Below are positions 7,683 through 15,379 of a DNA stretch of 64,000 bases, piece after piece. Position numbers and translations under genes: made by a program. Below the pieces are notes generated by a model. That model was not told the origin of the DNA. It ran no database searches and worked only from the letters and a program-made list of their open reading frames with translations. Each line of letters begins with the position of its first letter. Positions within the stretch are counted from its first letter, which is position 1. Origin of the DNA: Candidatus Enterococcus ferrettii (lineage in GTDB: Bacteria > Bacillota > Bacilli > Lactobacillales > Enterococcaceae); contig NZ_JAFREL010000026.1 in assembly GCF_017377655.1 (NCBI RefSeq), positions 1-64,000 of the forward strand. Direction: 5' to 3'.

Positions 7683-8570
7683 ATGCCTAATTATTTACCA
7701 ACTAACGATCTGCTTTTTCGAAAATTATTTACTTCAAAAGACACCAATCACATTCTAAAAGCCTTTGTCAGAGATGTCCTTGGTGAAGAATTTGAGACCC
7801 TGACGCCCAGAGACACGTATCACATTGATAGCTACAAACAATCTTTGGAAGATGAGAACAAGCTGAAATATACGGAAGTGGATGTGCTGGCTGCTAGCAA
7901 TGATGGCACTCAGGTGACCATTGAGATGCAGGTCCGCAGCCATGATTTCTTCAGGGAACGGGCGGTCTTTTATTTGTCCGCTGCCTATGCTTCTCCCTAT
8001 GGTGACGAAGATGCTGAAGCCTACGAAGATGACAACCAATTTTCTACTCTACACGCTGCGTATGGGATAAATATCATTGATTTCCACATGTTTCCTAAAG
8101 ATGAAGATGCTTTGCAAAATATTAGCTACCACAATGACAAAACCCGTAAACCTTTTTTAGGCAGCCAAGGTCAAAAAATCCATCGCATCTGTTTTCTTAG
8201 TCTGAAAAATAAAAACATTGAACAAGACAGCCCTGCTTACCACTGGCAACAATTTTTCAAAACCGGCCAAGTGGCAGAGCAAGCCCCTCAGTATTTGAAG
8301 GACGCCCAGAATAAGGTTAATTATTACTCATTAAACGAGGAGGAGAAGCAAATGATTATGCGAGTCGACAAAGGTCGAGCAATCCGGAATGCTGAACTTT
8401 CTACTGCTAGAAGAGAAGGCTTAGAGGAAGGTAGAAATGAAGGTAAGTCCGAAAATAAAGTTGAAACGGCAATTAATTTTTTGAAAATGGGTCTAACCCC
8501 AGAACAAGTAGCTCAAGGAACTTGCTTATCTATTGAACAAGTAAAAGAACTGGAACGACAATTAGAATAA
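7683..8570 (+). CDS. Rpn-family PD-(D/E)XK nuclease / transposase-related protein
   Basis: 295 residues. The N-terminal ~220 residues carry the PD-(D/E)XK core of Rpn proteins (EVDVLAASNDGTQVTIEMQVR, giving D...ExQ) with the start motif NDLLFRKLF. A charged coiled tail follows (from ~224), then a short helical module INFLKMGLTPEQVAQGTCLSIEQVKELERQLE. Rpn proteins are DNA nucleases linked to recombination and, in E. coli, to toxicity and phage defence. GAGGAC sits a few bases before the ATG. An in-frame ATG at codon 224 has its own strong ribosome-binding site (separate entry). Confidence 0.85.
   Translation: MPNYLPTNDLLFRKLFTSKDTNHILKAFVRDVLGEEFETLTPRDTYHIDSYKQSLEDENKLKYTEVDVLAASNDGTQVTIEMQVRSHDFFRERAVFYLSAAYASPYGDEDAEAYEDDNQFSTLHAAYGINIIDFHMFPKDEDALQNISYHNDKTRKPFLGSQGQKIHRICFLSLKNKNIEQDSPAYHWQQFFKTGQVAEQAPQYLKDAQNKVNYYSLNEEEKQMIMRVDKGRAIRNAELSTARREGLEEGRNEGKSENKVETAINFLKMGLTPEQVAQGTCLSIEQVKELERQLE
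8352..8570 (+). CDS. Putative intragenic short product of the Rpn gene (RpnS-like)
   Basis: An ATG at 8352 is in frame with the Rpn gene and lies 8 bases after GGAGG (inside GAGGAGGAG, 8337-8345), an ideal ribosome-binding site. It would yield a 72-residue protein consisting only of the C-terminal tail. E. coli rpn genes are known to encode intragenic C-terminal proteins that inhibit the full-length nuclease. The free-standing paralogue at 8683 begins at the equivalent residue, which supports this start. Translation itself is inferred. Confidence 0.5.
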   Translation: MIMRVDKGRAIRNAELSTARREGLEEGRNEGKSENKVETAINFLKMGLTPEQVAQGTCLSIEQVKELERQLE

Positions 8571-8577
8571 GGAAACA

Positions 8578-8638
8578 GGAATACCATATATACTGAAGCA
8601 TTAGAAGTTGCCAATAGAAGATTGCGGTGTTCCTTTTT
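8578..8638 (+). terminator. Possible terminator after the Rpn gene (long loop)
   Basis: GGAATACC (8578-8585) can pair with GGTGTTCC (8626-8633), followed by TTTTT. The loop is about 40 bases, so it is a weak candidate. Confidence 0.35.
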
Positions 8639-8682
8639 AAGGTGTTGCATGTAAATATCTAAAAGCAAAGGGGGAAGTGCTG

Positions 8683-8874
8683 ATGTTAAGGATCGACAAA
8701 GGTCGAGCGATCCGGGATGCTGAACTTTCTACTGCTAGAAGAGAAGGCAGAGAAGAAAATAAAGTTGAAACGGCAATTAATTTTTTGAAAATGGGTCTAT
8801 CCCCAGAACAAGTAGATCAAGGAACCGGCTTATCTATTGAACAAGTAAAGGAATTGAAACGACAATTAGAATAA
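8683..8874 (+). CDS. Stand-alone duplicate of the Rpn C-terminal module
   Basis: 63 residues, MLRIDKGRAIRDAELSTARR onward, nearly identical to the tail of the preceding Rpn protein but without the nuclease domain and with a shortened linker. AAAGGGGGA lies 8 bases before ATG 8683, so it looks translatable and not merely a decayed fragment. By analogy with intragenic RpnS proteins it could bind and restrain the full-length protein. It could also be a neutral duplication remnant; the good ribosome-binding site and intact frame favour a gene. Confidence 0.6.
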   Translation: MLRIDKGRAIRDAELSTARREGREENKVETAINFLKMGLSPEQVDQGTGLSIEQVKELKRQLE

Positions 8875-9053
8875 GGAAATAGAAACAACGTATATGCCAA
8901 AGAATCAGAAGCTGCTAAAGTAGGATTGCCTACATAAGAGCGAGTTGACTAGTATTTGAACCCTCGTACAGGAGAGTTGAGCTGTCTAATAGAAATTGTT
9001 GCAAAATCTTCTGTAAGAAAATTCGAAAGGCCTCTTTATTGGTGAATGTATCT

Positions 9054-9085
9054 ATGCCTCCTCATTAAGGGAGGTATTTTTGTTT
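9054..9085 (+). terminator. Terminator before the sirtuin operon
   Basis: CCTCC and GGAGG (extended by AT/AT) form a hairpin followed by TATTTTTGTTTT. The stretch 8930-9053 holds no supported gene. Confidence 0.7.
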
Positions 9086-9119
9086 TGCATTGCAGTATAA
9101 TGGATATGAGGTGATAAAA

Positions 9120-9818
9120 GTGGAGATAACAATTCAAGCAGCAGTACAGAAAATACAAGAGGCGAAAAGCATTACTTTTTTAACTGGAGCAGGTGTTTCA
9201 ACGCCATCGGGAGTGCCAGATTATCGATCATTGAAAGGTATTTACCATGGCATAGAAGCACCGGAGTATTTATTGAGTAGTGATTGCTTAAACCAAGAAC
9301 CGGAGAAATTCTATACCTTTGTTAAAACGTTGTACCATCCGACTGCTGAACCGAATGTAATTCATAAAAAAATGGCGGTTTTGGAGAGGAGTAAACCGGT
9401 CTGGATTGTTTCGCAAAATATTGATGGTCTGCATCAAGCAGCAGGCAGCCAACACTTGGTAAATTTCCATGGTTCACTTTATGACTGCTATTGCCGAAAG
9501 TGTGGGCAAACAGTACCTTGGCAAGAGTATTTGAAGAGTGATCGGCACGAAAATTGCGGTGGGCAGATTCGACCAGGCATTGTTTTGTATGGTGAGGGTT
9601 TTACCGATGACACCATTCGTCAAGCTATTCAAGCGGTAAATGTTTCAGATTTGTTAGTAATCGTTGGAACAAGCTTTCAAGTCCATCCGTTTTGTGATTT
9701 AATTTATGAAAAGAACGAAAAAGCAGCAGTGCTGGCAATTAATCGGACCCCGATCCACATTCCGATGTTGCATGAGTTTGTAGAAGCCGATGGCAGCACT
9801 GTTTTCGAACAGCTATAG
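9120..9818 (+). CDS. cobB: NAD-dependent protein deacylase, sirtuin (SIR2/CobB family)
   Basis: 232 residues. Sirtuin motifs are GAGVSTPSGVPDYRS, QNIDGLHQAAG with the catalytic His in NFHGSLYD, and IRPGIVLYGE. It removes acyl groups from lysines using NAD+, releasing nicotinamide. The zinc knuckle is unusual: CYCRKC is normal, but the second half reads HENCGG with one Cys where two are usual, so His may replace a ligand. GTG 9120 lies 8 bases after GAGG; an upstream TTG at 9090 overlaps a TATAAT and is rejected. It heads a tight three-gene set with the acetyltransferase fusion and NiaR. Confidence 0.85.
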   Translation: MEITIQAAVQKIQEAKSITFLTGAGVSTPSGVPDYRSLKGIYHGIEAPEYLLSSDCLNQEPEKFYTFVKTLYHPTAEPNVIHKKMAVLERSKPVWIVSQNIDGLHQAAGSQHLVNFHGSLYDCYCRKCGQTVPWQEYLKSDRHENCGGQIRPGIVLYGEGFTDDTIRQAIQAVNVSDLLVIVGTSFQVHPFCDLIYEKNEKAAVLAINRTPIHIPMLHEFVEADGSTVFEQL

Positions 9819-9828
9819 GAGGATTTTG

Positions 9829-10665
9829 ATGGAACGTACAGAAAAAGAGAAAATGATTGCGGGAGACTTATATTTTGCTGGGGATCCTGAGTTATCAGCT
9901 GATCGTAAAGATGCCCGAGTAAAGCTGCGAGCAATTAATGCGGAAACTGACTCAGCGAAAAGAGCGCTGTTAGTTAAAAATACATTTGGTAAAACAGGGG
10001 AACAAGTTCATGTGGAGCCATCCGTTTCTTTTGACTATGGATACAATATTTTAGTCGGTGAGAACTTCTATTGTAATTTCAACAATATCTTTTTAGATAT
10101 TTGTCCAATTACGATCGGAGATAATTGTATGTTTGGCCCTAATTGTCAGCTGTATGCAGCAACTCATCCAATTGAGGCTGGCAAACGAAATAGTGGGATG
10201 GAATTTGGAAAACCAATTAGAATTGGTGATAATGTCTGGCTAGGTGGTTCAGTTGTCATTGCACCGGGGGTTACTCTAGGGAATAACGTTGTAGTCGCAG
10301 CCGGTTCAGTAGTAACCAAATCATTTCCGGATAATGTGGTGCTTGGCGGGAATCCAGCTCGTATAATCCGCACCATTGATGAAGATGCTAACGGCAATAA
10401 GCTAGAAGCCGCTCGTAGAAAAATTGATGCCATTGATGAACAGTTGGTAGCATTGCTGGAAAAACGACTACAGGCAGTAACCGAAGTCACGGCGTATAAA
10501 AAGGAAACACAAAAAGATATTCTAGACCAAGGTAGAGAAGATGCAGTCTTAGAAAAAGTTGCCAAACGAGTAGAAAATCCTCTGTTTGAAGAAACAATGG
10601 TAGCAACTTTTCAAGATATTATGAAGCAATCCAGAAATTTTCAATCTAAAGAGTTAGGTGAATGA
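9829..10665 (+). CDS. Maltose/galactoside O-acetyltransferase - chorismate mutase fusion
   Basis: 278 residues with two domains. Residues ~1-190 are a hexapeptide-repeat sugar O-acetyltransferase with the Mac N-terminal domain, a catalytic His in ATHPIE and left-handed helix repeats. Residues ~195-278 are an AroQ-type chorismate mutase; the E. coli active-site residues R11, R28, K39, D48, R51, E52 and Q88 all have counterparts (RRKID, EKRLQ, YKKE, LDQGRED, QSRNFQ). The second half should convert chorismate to prephenate. AGGAGG precedes ATG 9829. It is 10 bases after the sirtuin and 1 base before the NiaR gene. Confidence 0.8.
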   Translation: MERTEKEKMIAGDLYFAGDPELSADRKDARVKLRAINAETDSAKRALLVKNTFGKTGEQVHVEPSVSFDYGYNILVGENFYCNFNNIFLDICPITIGDNCMFGPNCQLYAATHPIEAGKRNSGMEFGKPIRIGDNVWLGGSVVIAPGVTLGNNVVVAAGSVVTKSFPDNVVLGGNPARIIRTIDEDANGNKLEAARRKIDAIDEQLVALLEKRLQAVTEVTAYKKETQKDILDQGREDAVLEKVAKRVENPLFEETMVATFQDIMKQSRNFQSKELGE

Positions 10666-10666
10666 G

Positions 10667-11182
10667 ATGAAAGATGGAAACAAACGCAGAAAAGCAATTC
10701 TAAAAGAACTGGGAGAAACAGAAAACCCACTAAGTGCCAGCAGCTTCGCTAAAAAATATGAGGTTAGCCGCCAAATTATAGTAGGTGACGTTGCCTTGTT
10801 AAGAGCAGCTGGTGAAAATATTATTGCAACCTCCCGTGGCTATTTATTAGAGCGCAGGTCTAGCCAACTGTTCAGTAAAATTGCAGTTCAGCATAATAAA
10901 AGTCAAGCGGAAGAAGAATTGCGCACGATTGTAGAAGCAGGTGGAGAGGTTGTCGATGTAATTGTCGAACATCCATTATATGGAGAATTGGTTGGTGGAT
11001 TGCATATTACAACTCAGGAAGATGTGAATGGCTTTCTGGAAAACTATCAGACATCCAATGCTAGCTTCTTATCAGAATTAACGGATGGTATTCATCTGCA
11101 TACCATTGCTTATGACACCCAAGAAGACTTTGAACGGATTACCGAAGCTTTGTCAGATAAAGGAATTTTGTATAAAGAATAA
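10667..11182 (+). CDS. niaR: NiaR-type transcriptional repressor of niacin/NAD metabolism
   Basis: 171 residues. An N-terminal HTH_11 domain (SASSFAKKYEVSRQIIVGDVALLR) is followed by a 3H domain with conserved histidines (VEHPLYGELVGGLH and DGIHLHTI). NiaR proteins bind nicotinic acid through the metal-binding 3H domain and repress niacin uptake and salvage genes. I chose ATG 10667, preceded by AGGTGA; a GTG at 10658 overlaps that site and the upstream gene. Co-transcription with a sirtuin, which consumes NAD and releases nicotinamide, fits an NAD-related unit. No niacin transporter is in the window. Confidence 0.8.
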   Translation: MKDGNKRRKAILKELGETENPLSASSFAKKYEVSRQIIVGDVALLRAAGENIIATSRGYLLERRSSQLFSKIAVQHNKSQAEEELRTIVEAGGEVVDVIVEHPLYGELVGGLHITTQEDVNGFLENYQTSNASFLSELTDGIHLHTIAYDTQEDFERITEALSDKGILYKE

Positions 11183-11225
11183 GGGTCGTAGCAGTACAAT
11201 AAAGTAATCAAATAGAGATTTTAGG

Positions 11226-11259
11226 AAAAATGCTTTCTCAATGAGAGCATTTTTTTTTG
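11226..11259 (+). terminator. Terminator after niaR
   Basis: ATGCT and AGCAT with inner TCTC/GAGA pairing form a hairpin followed by a run of nine T. Confidence 0.8.
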
Positions 11260-11272
11260 TGAAAAATTTCTA

Positions 11273-11286
11273 TGTTTGCGTTTACA
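11273..11286 (-). promoter_or_regulatory. Likely CcpA cre site overlapping the -35
   Basis: On the minus strand it reads TGTAAACGCAAACA, one mismatch from TGWAANCGNTNWCA. It covers the -35 box of the PTS promoter, so CcpA binding would repress. Confidence 0.55.
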
Positions 11287-11309
11287 TTCTAAAATAACTG
11301 AGGTATACT
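11281..11309 (+). promoter_or_regulatory. Promoter of the EIIBC / ARH / GntR operon
   Basis: TTTACA (11281-11286), a 17-base spacer and TATACT (11304-11309). Confidence 0.75.
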
Positions 11310-11320
11310 CGTATTGAGGA

Positions 11321-11340
11321 TAAGACGTTATAACGTCTTA
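11321..11340. promoter_or_regulatory. Perfect 20-bp palindrome, likely GntR operator
   Basis: TAAGACGTTA followed directly by its reverse complement TAACGTCTTA. It begins about 11 bases after the -10 box, at the expected transcription start, and the operon's last gene encodes a GntR/HutC regulator. Confidence 0.7.
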
Positions 11341-11391
11341 TTGAGCAGTACGTCGTGTTTCTGTTTTATAAATGGAAGGGAGTCAATGAAG

Positions 11392-12792
11392 ATGGGGAAG
11401 ACAGAGGCTTTGTCTAAACAATTGCTTGATTTTATGGGAGGTGCTGACAATATTGTTTCGGTTACTCATTGTGCTACAAGGTTACGCCCACAACTTAGGA
11501 ATCGGGCTTTGGTCGATGTAAAGCAGATTGAAACATTAGAGGGGGTCACAGGTGTTGTAGATAAAGAGTCAGGAATTCAAGTTGTCATCGGAACCACGGT
11601 AGGTGATGTGTATGATTCGTTTTTGAAGGAGCTGGGAACTGGAAAAGAGGCAGAGGATTATTCTGTCGAAGAGACTAAAAATGAACGTCATTTATTAAAT
11701 GATTTTGTTGCCTTGGTAGTCAGTATATTTTCCCCTTTGCTGCCGCTGCTTGCTGGCTCAGGATTACTTCGCGGCTTTACTATTTTGGCAAATGAATTAG
11801 GCTGGTTATCAACAGAAAGTACGACTAATTTAGTTCTCACCTTAGCTGCTACTTCTGTATTTTATTTTTTACCTTTGCTGGTTGCAGTAACCTCTGCCAA
11901 TCGATTTAAAACAAGTCCCTTCATTGCAATGGCTGTTATGGGCGCTTTAATTATGCCTGGTTTTATAGAGTTGATCCAAGGTGATGGAGGAAACATGGTA
12001 TCATTTTTAGGTATTTCTATTCCAGTATTTAACTATACGAGTCAAGTTATTCCGGCTATTTTAACGATTTGGCTTCAGTCAAAAATGGAGCATTTTATGA
12101 AGGCAAAATTGCCTAATAGTCTACACATGATCATCATTCCAACCGTTTTATTGTTGGTTTTAGTACCAGTTGCTGCGGGCATTTTTGGGCCGATTGGTAA
12201 CTATTTGAGTATTGGCATTGCCAATGTTGTGGGCTGGTTAGCAAGTATTAATCAGATTGTTACTGGAGCAGTAATTGGAGGGATTTGGAACATTCTCATT
12301 ATGTTTGGCGTTCATTGGGCCCCGAATACAATGGTAATCATCCCAGAAATCGCTCGAACAGGCTCTTCGCCATTTATCGCCTATGGAGCTAATGCCAACT
12401 TTGGCATGGCAGGTGCCGCTTTTGCTATTTTTCTACGGTCACGTAATCAAAAGCTGAGAAACTTTTCTTTAACAGCAATTACCTCAGTATTTCTGTCAGG
12501 AATTGTTGAACCAGCTATTTATGGACTAGGTGTAAAATTTAAAACGCCGTTGATTGCTGGTTGTGTAGGGGCTGCTTTAGGTGGAGCATTTATGGGTGCT
12601 TTTAATGTAATTGGTAATGCCTTTGTGTTTGGAGGGCTAACAACTATTCCGGCTTTTGCGGGGCCAACATTATGGGCATATATCGTAGGTTTAACCATTT
12701 CATTTCTGGGTGGACTACTTCTAACATTTGTTTTAGGCGTTAAGGATCCAGAAGCAGAAATGTCAGCTATTGATAATAAGGGAGGAAAATAA
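11392..12792 (+). CDS. PTS EIIBC transporter, glucose/sucrose superfamily
   Basis: 466 residues. An N-terminal EIIB domain with phosphorylatable Cys27 (VTHCATRLRP) is followed by a linker and an EIIC domain of about ten membrane segments (~100-450, including GVHWAPN and GIVEPAIYG). No EIIA is encoded nearby, so it must borrow one. ATG 11392 lies 9 bases after GGGAG and matches the usual spacing to the EIIB GG motif; ATG 11386 is possible. The substrate cannot be told. Linkage to an ADP-ribosylglycohydrolase-fold protein instead of a glycosidase suggests an N-glycosidic (ribosyl-like) substrate, as inference only. Confidence 0.85.
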   Translation: MGKTEALSKQLLDFMGGADNIVSVTHCATRLRPQLRNRALVDVKQIETLEGVTGVVDKESGIQVVIGTTVGDVYDSFLKELGTGKEAEDYSVEETKNERHLLNDFVALVVSIFSPLLPLLAGSGLLRGFTILANELGWLSTESTTNLVLTLAATSVFYFLPLLVAVTSANRFKTSPFIAMAVMGALIMPGFIELIQGDGGNMVSFLGISIPVFNYTSQVIPAILTIWLQSKMEHFMKAKLPNSLHMIIIPTVLLLVLVPVAAGIFGPIGNYLSIGIANVVGWLASINQIVTGAVIGGIWNILIMFGVHWAPNTMVIIPEIARTGSSPFIAYGANANFGMAGAAFAIFLRSRNQKLRNFSLTAITSVFLSGIVEPAIYGLGVKFKTPLIAGCVGAALGGAFMGAFNVIGNAFVFGGLTTIPAFAGPTLWAYIVGLTISFLGGLLLTFVLGVKDPEAEMSAIDNKGGK

Positions 12793-12794
12793 TT

Positions 12795-13844
12795 ATGACA
12801 GTACAGACAAAAATTCAAGGAATTTTAGGTTTAGCAGCAATTGGTGATGCTATGGGAGCGGCAACAGAGAACTTATCCTTTGATCAGATTCGTCAACACT
12901 TTGGAGGACCAGTTACTGATTTGCAAAAACCTGGTGAAACGGCTTTTGCTTTAGGAAATGAAGCGGGACAGGTTACCGACGACTTTTCTCAAATCTATTT
13001 TCTGTGCCAAGCAGTTTTGGAAAACGGCGGAACGCTGGACAAAGAAACGGTGATTAAAGCCATCTTAAAATGGTCAGATGTTTCATGGTACTTTGATAGA
13101 TTCGCTGGACCGACTACTAGAAGTGCAGTGGCAATGTACAAAGATCCTTCATTAAAGATGAAGCCTTTACCAGGAGCAGTCACTGTAGACTATGCGTCCA
13201 AAGCAACGAATGGTGCAGCGATGAAAATTGCTCCAGCGGGCATTTTGAATCCAGATGATTTAGCTGGTGCAATTGATACGGCCATCACCATTACTCAGGT
13301 GACCCATGATAATTCCTTGGCAATTTCAGGAGCCTGTGCTGTTGCAGCTGCAACAAGTGCGTCGTTAGCTGAGCATGCGACTGTTGAAGATGTATTAGCT
13401 GCTGGATATTACGGTGCGGTTCGTGGAGAAGCACTGGCGAAGGAAGTTTCTCGAGAAGTGGCCGGGCCTAGTGTTGTAGAGCGCATACAACTAGCGTATA
13501 ATATTGTAGACGGTGTAGGTACAAAGGAAGAAAAACTACGTCGACTTTCACAAATCGTTGGTAGCGGACTGCATATTTCAGAAGCCGTACCTAGTGCTTT
13601 TGGAATCGTGTCCTTAAATAAAGGGAATGCTTTACAGGCAGTCATTGATGCTGTAAATATTGGATACGATACAGATACAATCGCAACTATTGTTGGTTCA
13701 ATGGTGGGGGCATTTATTGATTTATCTGATCCAGAATTCCTTTCCTTATTTGAAACTGTTCAAAAGGCCAATGATTTTAATATTGTAGAATTATCAAATT
13801 CATTAGCAGATGTGGTGAGGTTTCATGAAAGGAAACAGTGTTAA
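12795..13844 (+). CDS. ADP-ribosylglycohydrolase-fold hydrolase (ARH/DraG family)
   Basis: 349 residues. It shows the ARH metal-site motifs: GDAMG (17-21), TDD (61-63), NGAAMKIAP and the C-terminal DTDTIATIVG. The family cleaves N-glycosidic bonds of ADP-ribose with two Mg2+ ions, but members in sugar operons may act on other glycosides. The usual TDDT is TDDF here. A GGAGG lies just upstream of the ATG, 3 bases after the EIIBC stop, and the end overlaps the GntR gene by 20 bases, so the three are co-translated. It probably processes the phosphorylated PTS substrate, though protein de-ADP-ribosylation cannot be excluded. Confidence 0.75.
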   Translation: MTVQTKIQGILGLAAIGDAMGAATENLSFDQIRQHFGGPVTDLQKPGETAFALGNEAGQVTDDFSQIYFLCQAVLENGGTLDKETVIKAILKWSDVSWYFDRFAGPTTRSAVAMYKDPSLKMKPLPGAVTVDYASKATNGAAMKIAPAGILNPDDLAGAIDTAITITQVTHDNSLAISGACAVAAATSASLAEHATVEDVLAAGYYGAVRGEALAKEVSREVAGPSVVERIQLAYNIVDGVGTKEEKLRRLSQIVGSGLHISEAVPSAFGIVSLNKGNALQAVIDAVNIGYDTDTIATIVGSMVGAFIDLSDPEFLSLFETVQKANDFNIVELSNSLADVVRFHERKQC

Positions 13845-14541
13845 GTATTTAGCAATTTATGAGGAATTAAAGCAGGAGATCATCCATGGCAACTACCCGG
13901 TAGGTGATCCATTTCCAGCTGAACCTGACTTGCAAAAGCGTTTTAATGTAAGCCGGATTACAGTGAGAAATGCAGTGAAGCTTTTAGTAGATGAAGGCTA
14001 TGTCCAACGTATTCATGGAGTAGGGACGATTGTTTTAAGCAGAAAAGAATCGCTGCAATTACAAACGCTGCTTAGCTTCTCTGAAGAAAATGGGGATCGT
14101 GGCGTACATTCCACCTTGCATTCTTTTAAAGAGACAGTTGCAGCTGATCCTATGGTCTGCTCTCAATTGGAGCTGCCAAAGGGGGCAACCGTCAGCTGTC
14201 ACGAAAGGCTGCGTTGGATTGGCGATACACCAATAGGCTTCCAGCGTGTGTACTGTCCATCCTTTATCACACTTGCGGCAGAGGAACTGGACGATCCAGA
14301 TGCTTCGCTGTACAAGCTGTTGCGTGAAAAAGGGTTCGTGGTGACGAATGCTAAAGAAACAATTGAATCGATTGTTGCAGATAAGCAGTTAGCAAAAGAT
14401 CTAAAGGTAGAGGAAAACAAACCGCTGCTGTACGTTCAGCGAGTAACCCGCGATCAGCGAGACCGCTTGATCGAGTATGCTGAAATTTATTATCGTGGCG
14501 ATCGCTATCGTTACAATGTGCAGCTGCAAGTACCAAGATAA
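13825..14541 (+). CDS. GntR/HutC-family transcriptional regulator
   Basis: 238 residues. An N-terminal GntR winged helix (FPAEPDLQKRFNVSRITVRN, VDEGYVQRIHGVGTIV) is followed by a UTRA ligand domain (~90-235). HutC-type proteins bind sugar phosphates or small metabolites and repress their own operon. GTGAGG lies upstream of ATG 13825, inside the end of the hydrolase gene. The 20-bp palindrome at 11321 is the obvious candidate operator. Confidence 0.85.
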   Translation: MKGNSVKYLAIYEELKQEIIHGNYPVGDPFPAEPDLQKRFNVSRITVRNAVKLLVDEGYVQRIHGVGTIVLSRKESLQLQTLLSFSEENGDRGVHSTLHSFKETVAADPMVCSQLELPKGATVSCHERLRWIGDTPIGFQRVYCPSFITLAAEELDDPDASLYKLLREKGFVVTNAKETIESIVADKQLAKDLKVEENKPLLYVQRVTRDQRDRLIEYAEIYYRGDRYRYNVQLQVPR

Positions 14542-14553
14542 TAAAGGAGTCAC

Positions 14554-14600
14554 AAAAAAGGATTTCTCAAAGTGGTTAAAACCTTGAGAAATCCTTTTTA
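14554..14600. terminator. Strong bidirectional terminator
   Basis: AAAAAGGATTTCTCAA pairs perfectly with TTGAGAAATCCTTTTT around a 13-base loop, between the convergent GntR and def genes. Confidence 0.9.
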
Positions 14601-14611
14601 GTTAGAAATTC

Positions 14612-15175
14612 TTATTCAATCACCAACACGCCGTCATCTAAAGTGAACGGTGTGCTTTCATCGATGTGGTCGTAGAACATTATGCCATTAATATGGTCAA
14701 TTTCATGTTGCACGACAATTGCGTTGTAATTTTTCAAGCGAACTTTTTGCTTGTTACCTTCTGCATCGTAGTAAGAAACAGTGATTCGAGCAGCACGTAC
14801 AACGTATCCAGGAACTTCCCGGTCTACTGATAGACAGCCTTCACCTTCACCAAGGCAGGCTTGTTGGACTGAGTGACTCAAAATTTTCGGATTATACATT
14901 ACTGTGCTAATACCGGAATCTGGTTTCTCTGGATCAAGGCTAGGCACATGAACCGCAATCATTCGTTTTGAGATATCTAATTGGGGAGCGGCTAAGCCGA
15001 CACCACCTCTTAAGTGCATTTCTTCAGCTTTTACTGGGTCTTGACTATTTTTAAGAAATTCCATCATTTCTTCACCCAGCTTCACGTCTTCTTCCGTTAG
15101 TGGAATAGGCACTTCTTTAGCAACTTCACGTAAGGTGGGATGTCCTTCCCGAATAATATCATCCATTGTGATCAT
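14612..15175 (-). CDS. def: Peptide deformylase
   Basis: 187 residues, the Gram-positive (type 2) length. The three deformylase motifs are present: [13 protein letters not shown] and HEIDH (metal ligands Cys and two His, catalytic Glu). It removes the formyl group from nascent proteins. The ATG at 15175 is preceded on the minus strand by GAGAGGAG. Monocistronic. Confidence 0.95.
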   Translation of the reverse strand: MITMDDIIREGHPTLREVAKEVPIPLTEEDVKLGEEMMEFLKNSQDPVKAEEMHLRGGVGLAAPQLDISKRMIAVHVPSLDPEKPDSGISTVMYNPKILSHSVQQACLGEGEGCLSVDREVPGYVVRAARITVSYYDAEGNKQKVRLKNYNAIVVQHEIDHINGIMFYDHIDESTPFTLDDGVLVIE

Positions 15176-15339
15176 TAAAAATGTCTCCTCTCAAGGCTTC
15201 ATTCACCAAGATAGTTTATCACAAAAGCGACGTTACGCAAAAGTACCGCTTAAAAATTGCTCTTTTTTTAAAGAAAATTACTGAGTAATTTGTATTTTTA
15301 AAAACATTTATTTTGTTTGAATTCATTGAGTGTCTCCTC

Positions 15340-15348
15340 TGGTATACT
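15340..15348 (+). promoter_or_regulatory. Extended -10 promoter for the two-component/ABC operon
   Basis: TGGTATACT gives an extended -10 about 30 bases before the TTG start. No good -35 at 16-18 bases. Confidence 0.45.
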
Positions 15349-15379
15349 TTTGTAGAGAGCAATAAGGGAGGATAGCGCC

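Larger units (their letters stand above)
8361..8930 (+). repeat. Tandem duplication of the Rpn 3' end
   Basis: Unit 1 is ~8361-8625 and unit 2 ~8690-8929. Both contain the C-terminal module and about 55 bases after the stop codon. Unit 2 lacks roughly nine codons of the Glu/Gly-rich linker. The units have diverged but are plainly alignable at DNA level. Confidence 0.8.
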
